Both the position numbers and the translations under genes were made by a program. The notes under the pieces are model-generated. The model worked only from the letters and a program-made list of their open reading frames with translations. It was not told the origin of the DNA and did no database searches. Below are positions 24,773-32,783 of a stretch of 64,000 nucleotides of DNA, piece by piece. Every line of letters begins with the position of its first letter. The first letter of the stretch is position 1. Source of the DNA: Anaerolineae bacterium (GTDB taxonomy: Bacteria > Chloroflexota > Anaerolineae > Caldilineales > Caldilineaceae); NCBI GenBank assembly GCA_030432295.1, contig JAUIHI010000009.1, positions 1 through 64,000 on the forward strand, read 5' to 3'.

Positions 24773-26284
24773 CTATTTGCGGTCAATGCCCCAGAGCGAC
24801 CGGTCGGCAAAGCGATAGGGCAACTGGTCAAAGTGGGGGATGAGCGCACCGGGCGAGGCGATGTAAAGAACTGCTTTGGCAATCGGTCCGTAGCCAGCGT
24901 GGAAGTGCTGCATGGATTTGACGACGATCAGCCGCTTCTTCAGCGCGTCGATTCCTACCTGTGTCAGCGCGTCCGGGTTGAAGGATTGGGTGCGCTGGCT
25001 GTTGACCTGCACCTCCACCCCGTTGCCGAGGTCCAGGGCCACCGCGTCGCCCAGCCGGGATTTGGCCGTCTTGGGCGGCTTGCCCACTGTCTGCACCGCG
25101 TCCAGTGCTAGACCGCCGACCGTCGCGGTCACATCCAACGGGTCGCCGGATTGGGGTCCCATTTTTCCGCCCAAGCGCAGGGCAAAGCGTGCGCCCTTCC
25201 CGGCGTTGATCGCCAATTGGACCACCACCAGGTCCCAGAAGTTGGCGAAGGCGATGTCGCCGATGCCCCGTTCCAGCACCCGGCGCAGGACAAAAGTGGA
25301 GTCGTTGGCCGCACCGCCGCCCGCATTGTCCGACACATCAGCCAGGACAACCGGCCCGCTGCCCGGCCCGTCGGCCAATTCCAGCGCCCGGTCCAGGGCC
25401 TCGTCGATGGTCTGATAGGGAGGCTGGGCTTCGGCTGCAATGGTTTCCAGCCTATGTTGGAGTTCTGCGGCCAGGCGTGCGCCTTCGTTGGGCCGGTCGT
25501 CGGTGATGACGAGCAGCTTTGCCCCCATATCCGCCACATCGCCCCAGGGGAAGCCGTGGCCGAAGGAGACGGAAAGCACGCCGTGGCTGCCCTCCAACTC
25601 CTGCATCTCGTCCACAAATGTGCGCATGGGTTCCCGGGTGGTGTGGAAGACGCCGATCATCCGGCAGTCGTGGACGCTCATCAGCGGTGTGATTTTGCCT
25701 GCCAACTGGTCGGCGATGATTGTAAAGACCTCCTCGGCCCGCTCGGCAAAGTCTGTGTGGGGATACTCTTTGAAGGTGATCAGCACATCCGCATCGGTCA
25801 GCATCCGCTGGGTGATGTGGCAGTGCAGGTCCAACTCTACGCCGATGGGCACGTCCGGCCCCACGACGGCGCGGATGGCGCTGATCAGATCGCCCTCGCC
25901 GTCGGCGCAATCTACGCCCTCCTGCTCCGCCGCGGGCAGGTCCCAGCCTTCGATGACCATCGCGCCGTGCAGGCTGAGCAGCACAGCGTCCACAGGCATA
26001 GCAGCTTCCAAATCTTCCAGAATTTCGCCGCGCAGACGCAGATAGTCCTTGCGCAGGGTGACGCCGCTGGGCATGGCAAAGGCGCAGACACTCTCGACCA
26101 CCTCCCAGCCTTTTGCTTCTGCCATCCGCCGCCAGGTGAGCAGGGGCACGGCGAAGATAAAGGGGTCATCGCCGTGCTGGCCGTGACGGGTGTAGTAGGT
26201 CTCCTCGAAGTCCCGGTAGCTGGTGACGAAGGGAGAGAAGGTATTGGTCTCTGTGCCCAGACAGGCAGTGAATATTTTTGTCAT
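24773..26284 (-). CDS. M81 family metallopeptidase-like protein (MlrC, microcystinase C type)
   Basis: This is a 503-residue member of the MlrC/DUF1485 family. The characteristic start KIFTACLGTETNTFSPF is followed by the zinc-site region GVELDLHCHITQRMLTDADVLITFKEYPHTD, SVSFGHGFPWGDVADMG and ADVSDNAGGGAANDSTFVLR. MlrC was first described as the last enzyme of microcystin breakdown, but most homologues have unknown amidohydrolase roles. The start is MTKIFTAC at 26284; the extension upstream is Pro/Ser-rich and unconserved. It is probably the first gene of the dehydrogenase-kinase group or a single gene. Confidence 0.87.
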   Translation of the reverse strand: MTKIFTACLGTETNTFSPFVTSYRDFEETYYTRHGQHGDDPFIFAVPLLTWRRMAEAKGWEVVESVCAFAMPSGVTLRKDYLRLRGEILEDLEAAMPVDAVLLSLHGAMVIEGWDLPAAEQEGVDCADGEGDLISAIRAVVGPDVPIGVELDLHCHITQRMLTDADVLITFKEYPHTDFAERAEEVFTIIADQLAGKITPLMSVHDCRMIGVFHTTREPMRTFVDEMQELEGSHGVLSVSFGHGFPWGDVADMGAKLLVITDDRPNEGARLAAELQHRLETIAAEAQPPYQTIDEALDRALELADGPGSGPVVLADVSDNAGGGAANDSTFVLRRVLERGIGDIAFANFWDLVVVQLAINAGKGARFALRLGGKMGPQSGDPLDVTATVGGLALDAVQTVGKPPKTAKSRLGDAVALDLGNGVEVQVNSQRTQSFNPDALTQVGIDALKKRLIVVKSMQHFHAGYGPIAKAVLYIASPGALIPHFDQLPYRFADRSLWGIDRK

Positions 26285-26333
26285 TGGGGGTTCCAGTGAT
26301 GATGGCTGCGGGATGGATGGGTACGGGCAAACC

Positions 26334-26639
26334 TTAAGCTGTGGCGTATTCGACTTCGACTGCCAGCCGCAGGCCAAGCGAATGCAGCAGTGTGTTCAGG
26401 CTGGACAACTGCGGATTCCCCTGGGCAGAAAGCATTCTGTACAGGTTCTCCCGGTTGAGCGCGGATTCGCGTGCAACCTCCGACATTCCGATTGCCTCTG
26501 TCACGTGGCGTAGCGCCAGCAGAAAGACTTCCTGGCTGCCGTCTTCAAGTGCAGCATTTAGGTAAGCCGCCGCTTCCAAAGGGTCCTTCAGGCTCTCTAT
26601 TAGTCCATCTTCATAGAGCACAGATGGTGGATAACTCAT
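26334..26639 (-). CDS. antitoxin, HTH addiction-module antidote (HI1420-like)
   Basis: The 101-residue product has the family layout: N-terminal EDGLIESLKDPLEAAAYLNAALEDGS, then LLALRHVTEAIGMSEVARESALNRENLYRMLSAQGNPQLSSLNTLLHSLGLRL, a helix-turn-helix of the Xre type. This is the downstream antidote class first noted in HI1420. Its ATG overlaps the toxin stop by one base (TAATG). It likely neutralises the toxin and represses the pair. Confidence 0.87.
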   Translation of the reverse strand: MSYPPSVLYEDGLIESLKDPLEAAAYLNAALEDGSQEVFLLALRHVTEAIGMSEVARESALNRENLYRMLSAQGNPQLSSLNTLLHSLGLRLAVEVEYATA

Positions 26640-26971
26640 TAGTTCCTCCTCTTATAATCAGCCCAAAATCGCTGTGCTTCTTCGATATCCCGGCGTTGAG
26701 TCCGCTTATCGCCTCCGCACAGCAGAATCACAATTCTCTTCCCGTCCCGACCAAAATAGATACGGTATCCAGGCCCGTAAGAGATACGCAATTCGCTTAC
26801 TCCACGTCCAATTGATTTTGTATCGCCAAGATTTCCCAAGAGAATGCGGTCAAGACGGACACGGATTCTTGCCCGTGCTTCCCTGTCGCGAAGGTTTCGA
26901 AGCCATTCCTGGAATGGTTTTCGGCCATCTTCAGTTTGGTATTCGCGTACTTCAATCGCAGTGTCGGCCAT
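26639..26971 (-). CDS. RelE/ParE-superfamily toxin (HI1419-like)
   Basis: The 110-residue product is of the phage-derived Gp49/HI1419 toxin type: VREYQTEDGRKPFQEWLRNLRDREARARIRVRLDRILLGNLGD, then VSELRISYGPGYRIYFGRDGKRIVILLCGGDKRTQRRDIEEA. The RIYF and LLCGGDKRTQ strands are the family signature of mRNA interferases that act on ribosomes. The toxin precedes the antitoxin, as is usual for this subclass. The promoter was not identified; an AT-rich stretch lies just upstream. Confidence 0.88.
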   Translation of the reverse strand: MADTAIEVREYQTEDGRKPFQEWLRNLRDREARARIRVRLDRILLGNLGDTKSIGRGVSELRISYGPGYRIYFGRDGKRIVILLCGGDKRTQRRDIEEAQRFWADYKRRN

Positions 26972-27024
26972 TGCTAGAAGTGTAGCATAAAAGCTACAGG
27001 TTGTGAAGGTATACGAAGGAACCG

Positions 27025-27918
27025 CTACTTGTATTGCTCATACGCGGCCAGCCCGATCTTCCCAAAAGCGCTGTCGATGGCGACGATCCGATCCCATTTG
27101 GCGACTGGATCCGCGGCCACGGACTGATCATCCCAGCGGCAGAAGACGGTGACAGCGATGTGGGAATTATCGTTGGCGTAGAGGATGCCGCTGGCGTTGC
27201 GCACGCCACCCAGTGTGCCGGTCTTGTGGGCGAAGGGTGTGCCCGGCGGCAGAAAGCGGGGCAACCGTTCGTTGAGTTGCTGCTTGAGCAGAATCTCCAG
27301 CATCCCGTCGCAGGCGGCCCGGCTGACGATCTCGCCCCGCCAGATCATTTGCAGCAGATCGTTCAGGGCGCGGGGTGTGCCCACATTGTTCTCTGGCCCG
27401 CTACTGTAGGCGATGCCGTCCCGTTTGCTGCTCTGTTTCGCCAGGGCCAGCAAGTCCTGGGTGGGGTCGGCGGAGACGAGCATATCGTCGAAAATGCCCC
27501 GCACGGTCAGGGGCACATGGATGTCGGTCAACCCCAATTCGTGCATCGCCTTCGTCACATTTGCCACGCCCAGCCGGTGCATGACCATATCCGTGGCCGT
27601 GTTGTCGCTGATAATAATCATCAGTGTAATCAGGTCATGGGCTGTGGGTTTCAGCCCGTCGGCGCAGAAAGTGAGGACGCCGCTGGGCAGATTCTTCTCG
27701 GCGGTGGTCAGCTCCCAGCGCTCTTCCATGCGGAAACGCCCCGCGTGGAGCTGGCGGAAGGCTTCGACCAGCACGGGGATTTTGAAGACGCTGGCGAGGG
27801 GGAAGGAGCGGTCAGCGTTGATGGCGGTCTCTTCGCCGCTTTCCAGATGGCGCACACAGACGCCCATCTCTGCGCCGCTGTCGGCAATGATGGAACGAAT
27901 TTCGGTTTCGAGTGACAC
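27025..27918 (-). CDS. class A beta-lactamase-fold serine hydrolase, no signal peptide
   Basis: This is a 297-residue PBP-like serine hydrolase with S43-x-x-K46 (ASVFKIPV), the SDN loop at 104-106 (IISDNTATD) and K232-T-G (HKTGTLGG). The omega-loop ExxLN of true class A enzymes is not found; PENNVGTPRAL stands near that place. The start is GTG at 27916-27918 with GAGGAA ahead. No export signal is seen, so it appears cytoplasmic, unlike secreted lactamases. Possible roles are peptidoglycan fragment or ester hydrolysis; resistance is not implied. Confidence 0.85.
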   Translation of the reverse strand: MSLETEIRSIIADSGAEMGVCVRHLESGEETAINADRSFPLASVFKIPVLVEAFRQLHAGRFRMEERWELTTAEKNLPSGVLTFCADGLKPTAHDLITLMIIISDNTATDMVMHRLGVANVTKAMHELGLTDIHVPLTVRGIFDDMLVSADPTQDLLALAKQSSKRDGIAYSSGPENNVGTPRALNDLLQMIWRGEIVSRAACDGMLEILLKQQLNERLPRFLPPGTPFAHKTGTLGGVRNASGILYANDNSHIAVTVFCRWDDQSVAADPVAKWDRIVAIDSAFGKIGLAAYEQYK

Positions 27919-27972
27919 AGGGGGATTCCTCTGCTATACTGTGGGTGATAGTATATTGTTCTGAGAATAGCT

Positions 27973-28050
27973 TTGTATACACGGATCAAAAGGAACACGG
28001 ATTTCTTCTGTGAAAATCTGTGTAATCTGCGTTCTGATTTTCGTTCTTAT
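27973..28050. repeat. short-repeat element, ACACGGAT family
   Basis: TACACGGATCAAAAGGAACACGGATTTCTTCTGTG is followed by AAAATCTGTGTAATCTGCGT. Related sequence occurs at 15477-15530, 49921-49986 and 60128-60205. It lies just upstream of the PIN-module antitoxin. Confidence 0.5.
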
Positions 28051-28122
28051 CGGTGTCAGCCGGTCGTGTGGCTTGGAATGAAAATGAACGAAGCGTGTCC
28101 AGATGTCAAAAGGATAGCACAA

Positions 28123-28362
28123 ATGACAGTTCAGACCTATCACGAATTGATTGCTGAAGGTATTAAAGAACTCCCAGAACATACGCTGGCCGAGATAACC
28201 GATTTTGTCTATTTTGTTCGGCAACGGGTGTTGGGCGAAAATGCCGAAAGCGATCTCTACCAAACTATGCTGGATTTAGAACGGAACCGACTGGTGGCTG
28301 AATCGGAGGCCCATTTGGAGGAGGAGTTTGCCGGTTATGAGCAACGCTTCCCTAGAGAGTAG
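28123..28362 (+). CDS. putative antitoxin of PIN-domain module
   Basis: This is a 79-residue acidic, helical protein: MTVQTYHELIAEGIKELPEHTLAEITDFVYFVRQRVLG followed by LERNRLVAESEAHLEEEFAGYEQRF. The first part resembles DUF2281-type antitoxin N-termini (ELPEHTLAEITDFVYFV). AAAGGA lies eight bases before the chosen ATG; longer readings run into repeat DNA. It overlaps the PIN-domain gene by 26 bp, the usual antitoxin-toxin order. Confidence 0.7.
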   Translation: MTVQTYHELIAEGIKELPEHTLAEITDFVYFVRQRVLGENAESDLYQTMLDLERNRLVAESEAHLEEEFAGYEQRFPRE

Positions 28363-28744
28363 CTACGTTGCCGACACAATGGCGATCGTTTTGCACCTGG
28401 AAGGTAGACGAACAAGCCCGCGGATTAAATCTATTTTCGATGGGGTGCTGCGGGCAGAAACGGCTATTTACGTGCCAGCGATTGTCTTTGCAGAGATTCT
28501 CTATCTCTCCGAAAGGCAGAGAATTACAGCATCTCTCGCCGACCTTCAACAGCTTCTCAACGCGAATCTCCGCATTGAAGAATTCCCGCTCTCCTTCGCT
28601 GCTGTTTCAGCCGCAGCCGAAATTACTGACATCCCCGAACTCCACGATCGGTTGATCGCCGGGACAGCCCGGTTCTTGAAAATTCCACTCCTTACAAATG
28701 ATCCTCAAATTCAGGCGTCCCGCTTTGTGCAGACGATCTGGTAA
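28337..28744 (+). CDS. VapC-like PIN-domain ribonuclease toxin
   Basis: The 135-residue product has PIN-domain acidic residues: AxD in YVADTMAIVLHLEG, E in FAEILYLSERQ, D in ELHDRLIAG and D in LLTNDPQIQ. Such proteins are magnesium-dependent RNases that cut tRNA or other RNA when released from antitoxin. GGAGGAG precedes the ATG at 28337; an in-frame TTG at 28328 is an alternative start. The gene ends six bases before the convergent ABC permease gene. Confidence 0.87.
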   Translation: MSNASLESSYVADTMAIVLHLEGRRTSPRIKSIFDGVLRAETAIYVPAIVFAEILYLSERQRITASLADLQQLLNANLRIEEFPLSFAAVSAAAEITDIPELHDRLIAGTARFLKIPLLTNDPQIQASRFVQTIW

Positions 28745-28750
28745 TTCCCG

Positions 28751-29650
28751 CTAATCCCGATTACGCGGATCAAACGCGTCGCGCAGACCGTCGCCCAGGA
28801 AGTTGAAGGCCAGCACTGTAATCACAATCATCAGGCCGGGGAAGAAGGCGATGTGGGGATAGCGCAGGATAAAGGCGCGGCCGTCGGCCAATGTGCCGCC
28901 CCAGGAAGGGTTGGGGGGACGGATACCCAGCCCCAAAAAGGAGAGGGCCGACTCCAGAATAATAATGCCGCCAATGCCCAAACTGGCCAGGACGATCACC
29001 GGCCCCATCACATTGGGCAGCAGATGGCGCCAGATGATGCGCCAGTCGCGCACGCCCACAGCCTTGGCCGCAGTGATAAAGTCCTGCTGCTTCAGGCTCA
29101 TCACCTCGGCCCGCACCACACGGGCAAAGCGCGCCCAGCCTGTAAAGCCGATAACGACGATTGTTGTGACCAGACTTGGCCCCAGCACCGCGGCCAACAC
29201 CACGAGCAGCGCAATAATCGGGAAGGCCATCAGTGTGTCGATAAGGCGGGAGAGCAGCGTATCCACCCAGCCGCCGAAATAGCCTGCCACCGCGCCGATG
29301 ACAATCCCCACCAGCACAGAAATTCCCGTCGCCACCAGCCCCACCAGCAGTGCCACCCGTGAGCCAAAGATCACCCGGCTGAGCAGGTCCCGGCCCAGGT
29401 GGTCGTAGCCGAAGGGGTGGTCCCAACTGGGGCCGACACCCCGCACCCCCCGAAAGATGTCTGTGATCGGGTCATAGGGGGCAATCAGCGGGGCAAAGAT
29501 GGCGATCAGCACCAGCAGAATGATCAGTGTCAGACCCACCAGCGACATCCGGTTGGCGCGGAAACGTTGCCAGGCCTGCAAAAGCTCGGATCGGCCACCC
29601 GGCTGGCTGGTTGCTTTGGGGGGAAGTTGGTCGGCAGATGCGACGCTCAT
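28751..29650 (-). CDS. peptide ABC transporter permease (DppC/OppC)
   Basis: This is the second membrane subunit of a dipeptide/oligopeptide importer. The N-terminal OppC segment (WQRFRANRMSLVGLTLIILLVLIAIFAPLIAPYDP, about 27-61) precedes the GYDHLGRDLLSRVIFGSRVAL motif and the EAA loop ITAAKAVGVRDWRIIWRHLLPNVMGPVIV. The protein ends ILRYPHIAFFPGLMIVITVLAFNFLGDGLRDAFDPR. Length is normal. It starts four bases downstream of the dppB stop. Confidence 0.95.
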   Translation of the reverse strand: MSVASADQLPPKATSQPGGRSELLQAWQRFRANRMSLVGLTLIILLVLIAIFAPLIAPYDPITDIFRGVRGVGPSWDHPFGYDHLGRDLLSRVIFGSRVALLVGLVATGISVLVGIVIGAVAGYFGGWVDTLLSRLIDTLMAFPIIALLVVLAAVLGPSLVTTIVVIGFTGWARFARVVRAEVMSLKQQDFITAAKAVGVRDWRIIWRHLLPNVMGPVIVLASLGIGGIIILESALSFLGLGIRPPNPSWGGTLADGRAFILRYPHIAFFPGLMIVITVLAFNFLGDGLRDAFDPRNRD

Positions 29651-29653
29651 AGG

Positions 29654-30616
29654 CTATTCTATCCGAATACGCGGGTCAATGATGGCGTAGGTCAGGTCTG
29701 TGAGCAAATTGACCAGTACGACGAGGACAGCGAGCACAACCACCAGGGATTGCACCACCTGATAGTCCAGGCGAAAGACCGAGTCGGTGAAGAGGCGGCC
29801 AATGCCGGGGATGGCGAAGACGGTCTCGACGACGATTGTGCCGCTGAGAATGAAGGCGATGCGGAAGCCGATGACTGTCACCACCGGCAGCAGGGCATTG
29901 CGCACCGCGTGGCGGGTGATCACCACATATTTTGCCAGCCCTTTGGCATAGGCCGTGCGCACGTAATCCTGGCCCAGGGCTTCAATCGTCGCCGCCCGCA
30001 TCACCCGTGTCACCACTGCCAACTGTTCGGTCGTCAGCACCAGCACCGGCAGAATGTAGCCCTGCCAGGAGCGCAGGCCGAAAGGCGGAATTTTGCCGAT
30101 GAGTGGGATGTCACCGAACCACTGGGGAATGTAGAGGACGAAAAGGACGATGAGCATCAGCCCCAGCCAGAAGTTGGGGAGGGAGACACCCAGGGTGGAG
30201 CCGACGGCGCTGGCATAATCAAAGGCCGAGTTGCGCTTGACCCCAGCCCAGATGCCGGCGGGGATGGCGACAGCCAATGAGATAAAAAGAGCAATGACAT
30301 TGATAATAGCGGTAACGGGGATGGCCTCAAAGATCATCTCCCGTACAGGGACACCCGTGCGGATCAGCGAATCACCGAAATCCCCCCGCAGCAGATTCCA
30401 GGCCCAGACCAGATATTGCTCGTAGTAGGGCCGGTCCAGCCCCCATTTGGCTTTGATGGCCTCGATCTGCTCCTGGCTGATGCGGATTTCTCCTTCGCCC
30501 AGCAGCATATAGACCGGATCACCCGGCATTAATCGCATGACAGCGAAAGTAATCAGGCTGATAAGAAAGATAACGAGAGCGCCCTGGAGCAGGCGGCGGG
30601 TGATGTAGGAGAGCAT
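29654..30616 (-). CDS. peptide ABC transporter permease (DppB/OppB)
   Basis: This is the first membrane subunit of the importer, 320 residues from MLSYITRRLLQGALVIFLISLITF. It has the family MPGDPVYMLLGEG segment, WGLDRPYYEQYLVWAWNLLRGDFGDSL and the EAA loop IEALGQDYVRTAYAKGLAKYVVITRHAVRNALLPVV. The start at 30616 is chosen over an upstream Met because the 24 extra residues (NQSSNHPFNQSPN) are encoded by an ATCAACCA-type repeat. It lies between the binding protein and dppC. Confidence 0.95.
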   Translation of the reverse strand: MLSYITRRLLQGALVIFLISLITFAVMRLMPGDPVYMLLGEGEIRISQEQIEAIKAKWGLDRPYYEQYLVWAWNLLRGDFGDSLIRTGVPVREMIFEAIPVTAIINVIALFISLAVAIPAGIWAGVKRNSAFDYASAVGSTLGVSLPNFWLGLMLIVLFVLYIPQWFGDIPLIGKIPPFGLRSWQGYILPVLVLTTEQLAVVTRVMRAATIEALGQDYVRTAYAKGLAKYVVITRHAVRNALLPVVTVIGFRIAFILSGTIVVETVFAIPGIGRLFTDSVFRLDYQVVQSLVVVLAVLVVLVNLLTDLTYAIIDPRIRIE

Positions 30617-30653
30617 AGGGAAGTTGGGTGACTGGTTGAATGGATGATTGGAT

Positions 30654-30698
30654 GACTGGTTGATTGGATGAGCAGCGAGCCTACCCAATCAACCAGTC
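30654..30698. repeat. inverted repeat, TTGATTGG family
   Basis: GACTGGTTGATTGG (30654-30667) pairs with CCAATCAACCAGTC (30685-30698) over 14 bp, with further TGGATGA units to the left. It lies between the binding-protein stop and dppB. Kindred repeats are at 55565-55652 and 60649-60707. Confidence 0.75.
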
Positions 30699-30708
30699 AA
30701 CTACTCAA

Positions 30709-32387
30709 CTAACTTTCGTCAATCCACCACTTGTACGCCTGCTGGTAAATTGGGTCGCCAGTTTTGGGATTTTCCGGCAGACCTTTGATGCGGGTGTTGA
30801 AGACGTTTATCCACTCGTCAAACTGGAGATTGAGTGCGACAACTTCATCGACAAAAATCTCCTGGATTTCGTGATAGATGGGCATCCGTTTGGCCGGATC
30901 GACCACCTGAAGCCCGGTCTCGATCAACTCATCCAGGCGGGGATTGTTGATGCCGCTGAAGTTGTTGCCGCCGGTCGAATGGAGGGTGCTGAACGGGTCC
31001 GGCTCGATGGCGGTTCCGTAGGTCCAGTTGAAGAGAGAACAATCCATCGTGCCCTCGCGCAGGGACTGTAGGATGGAAGCCACCGGCGCTTCTTCCAACT
31101 GCATATCGATGCCCACTTCCGCGAACATCTGCTGGGCCAGTTCGGCAATGGGCCGCCGGGCCTGGTCGCCGGTGATGGTTGTGCAGGTGAAGGTGAGCTT
31201 CACCCCGTCCTTTTCACGGGTGCCGTCTGCGCCAGCCAGCCAGCCAGCATCGTCCAGCATCGCGTTGGCCTTGGCCGGGTCGTACTCGTATTGGGGCAGG
31301 TCGGCATTGTAATAGGGGCTGGCCGGGGACAGATTGGAATGGCTGATCTGGGCTGCACCGTTCCAGAGGTCATCAATGATACGCTGACGATCCAGCGCGT
31401 GCATCATTGCCTTGCGTACCATTTTGTCGGACAGCGCGGGCGTTCGCAGGTTGAGCGGGAGATGTTTGATGGAGTTGGCCAGGGTGCGATAGACCACAAA
31501 GCCCGGGTCCGATTCCAGGAAGACACTGTCTTCTACCAGCAGGGGCCAGACGGCAGAATCAGCTTCACCTGATTGAAGGGCAATCATCCGCACAGAGGGT
31601 TCGGGGACCACATCCTGGCGTAGCACGTCGATGTTGGGGCGGCCCCGGAAGTGATCGTCGAAGGCTTCCAGTTCGGTGAATTCGGCGGGTCGCCACTCTT
31701 TCAGTTTGTAGGGGCCAGTGCCGATGGGTGCGGTGCGGTATGTTTCCTCGCCCACCTCCGCGTGGTATTTGGACTGGACGATAGCCGTGCCCGCCCAGCC
31801 TGTCAGGGAAGCGGCGTTGACCGATTCCATATTGACGACGACCGTATATTTGTCCGGAGCCTCCACCGAACCCACGCCCGTAAATTCACCAGCAATCGAC
31901 GCGCCGTTCTCCGGGTTGCGGTAGAAGTCGTAGGTGTAGACCACATCCTCTGCGGTGAATTCAGTGCCGTCGTGGAACTTGACCCCTTCATTGAGTTGGA
32001 AGGTGTATGTCAATCCGTCGTCGGATACATCCACCGATTTGGCCAGCACCATCTCGACTTCATTGAATTCATCGATGGCTACCAGTGGGTTGTGGATGTT
32101 GATGACCATCACCCATTCTACCGTAGGGCCAACATTGTCCGGGCCAAGCCCAGAGACTTCCTGGTGGCCCATCCACGTCATTGTGCCGCCTGCTTGGGGC
32201 CGTCGCTGGCGGCGGCGGGGGCCGCAGCTTCTGCTGGAGCAGCCGCGGGCGCTTCGCCACCACTGCTGGTTGTCGGTGCGGCGGGCGCGGCACAGGCCGC
32301 CATCAAAGCCGCGCCACTGCCCAACGCGGTATAGCGCAGGAACTCGCGGCGGCTCATTGCAGAGAGCGCAAGGGAGCGTTTCGTCAT
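30709..32387 (-). CDS. peptide ABC transporter substrate-binding lipoprotein, frameshifted
   Basis: This is an SBP_bac_5 family binding protein. The N-terminus (MTKRSLALSAMSRREFLRYTALGSG... AAC) is a Tat signal with lipobox, followed by an Ala-rich linker ending DGPKQ, but that frame stops at 32178. The mature domain (GGTMTWMGHQEVSGLG... to KWWIDES) continues in the next frame. One extra G in the CAGGCGGC at about 32189 would join them as DGPKQGGTMTW. This is either a natural one-base deletion or a sequencing error. Body motifs include TFQLNEGVKFHDGTEFTAEDVVYTYDF and GTGPYKLKEW. It heads the dpp operon. Confidence 0.8.
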
Positions 32388-32539
32388 AGGAGTCGTCCTT
32401 TCTGGAATTGGGTAACAACGCTGACAATACCGCTGATCACGCCAACCGGGGGAACGGGTTCGTGTTACCAGCGATGGGGCCTATCCACAACAAAAACAGA
32501 ACAGAGAGGATACAGAATGCCTGTGGTATAGCTGGCGTG

Positions 32540-32568
32540 AGTATAGCGGATGGGGTGAAGGCTGTCAA
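32540..32568 (-). promoter_or_regulatory. sigma-70 promoter of the peptide-transporter operon
   Basis: On the minus strand a perfect TTGACA (32563-32568) is followed after 17 bases by TATACT (32540-32545). It gives a leader of about 145 bases before the binding-protein start. This is the best promoter match in the window. Confidence 0.75.
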
Positions 32569-32672
32569 GGAAGAATAGTGACGAAAGTTGACAAATTTTG
32601 TCGGGATAGGTGCAACAAAACGCACAGGATTCCACACAAAAGGCTGTATGGGCATACACATTAGTTCTCTCG

Positions 32673-32701
32673 TTTCCATCCAGCCAGCCCTATGCTATAA
32701 T
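32673..32701 (+). promoter_or_regulatory. extended -10 promoter of the modular-protein operon
   Basis: TGCTATAAT (TATAAT at 32696-32701, preceded by TG and one base) with a weak -35 TTTCCA 17 bases upstream. A transcript would start about 75 bases before the gene at 32784. The rest of the 396-bp gap holds the divergent promoter and no gene. Confidence 0.55.
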
Positions 32702-32783
32702 CCCCCTAATTGTCCGCTGCCGCACATCACCAGCGATTGCAGAGCGCAGGCACAAACGCGAGCCACAGAGCGAGGGTAAACAA

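Noticed and set aside
25151-26299. 382-codon plus-strand frame antisense to the MlrC-like gene
   Set aside because: The minus-strand product matches the MlrC family along its length; the antisense frame has no start signal or recognisable domain.
27025-27918. Antibiotic-resistance beta-lactamase
   Set aside because: It lacks a signal peptide and the ExxLN motif, so a resistance role is not supported by the sequence.
30617-30688. Upstream start of dppB adding NQSSNHPFNQSPN
   Set aside because: These codons are the ATCAACCA-type repeat; the family N-terminus begins at MLSYITRRLLQ.
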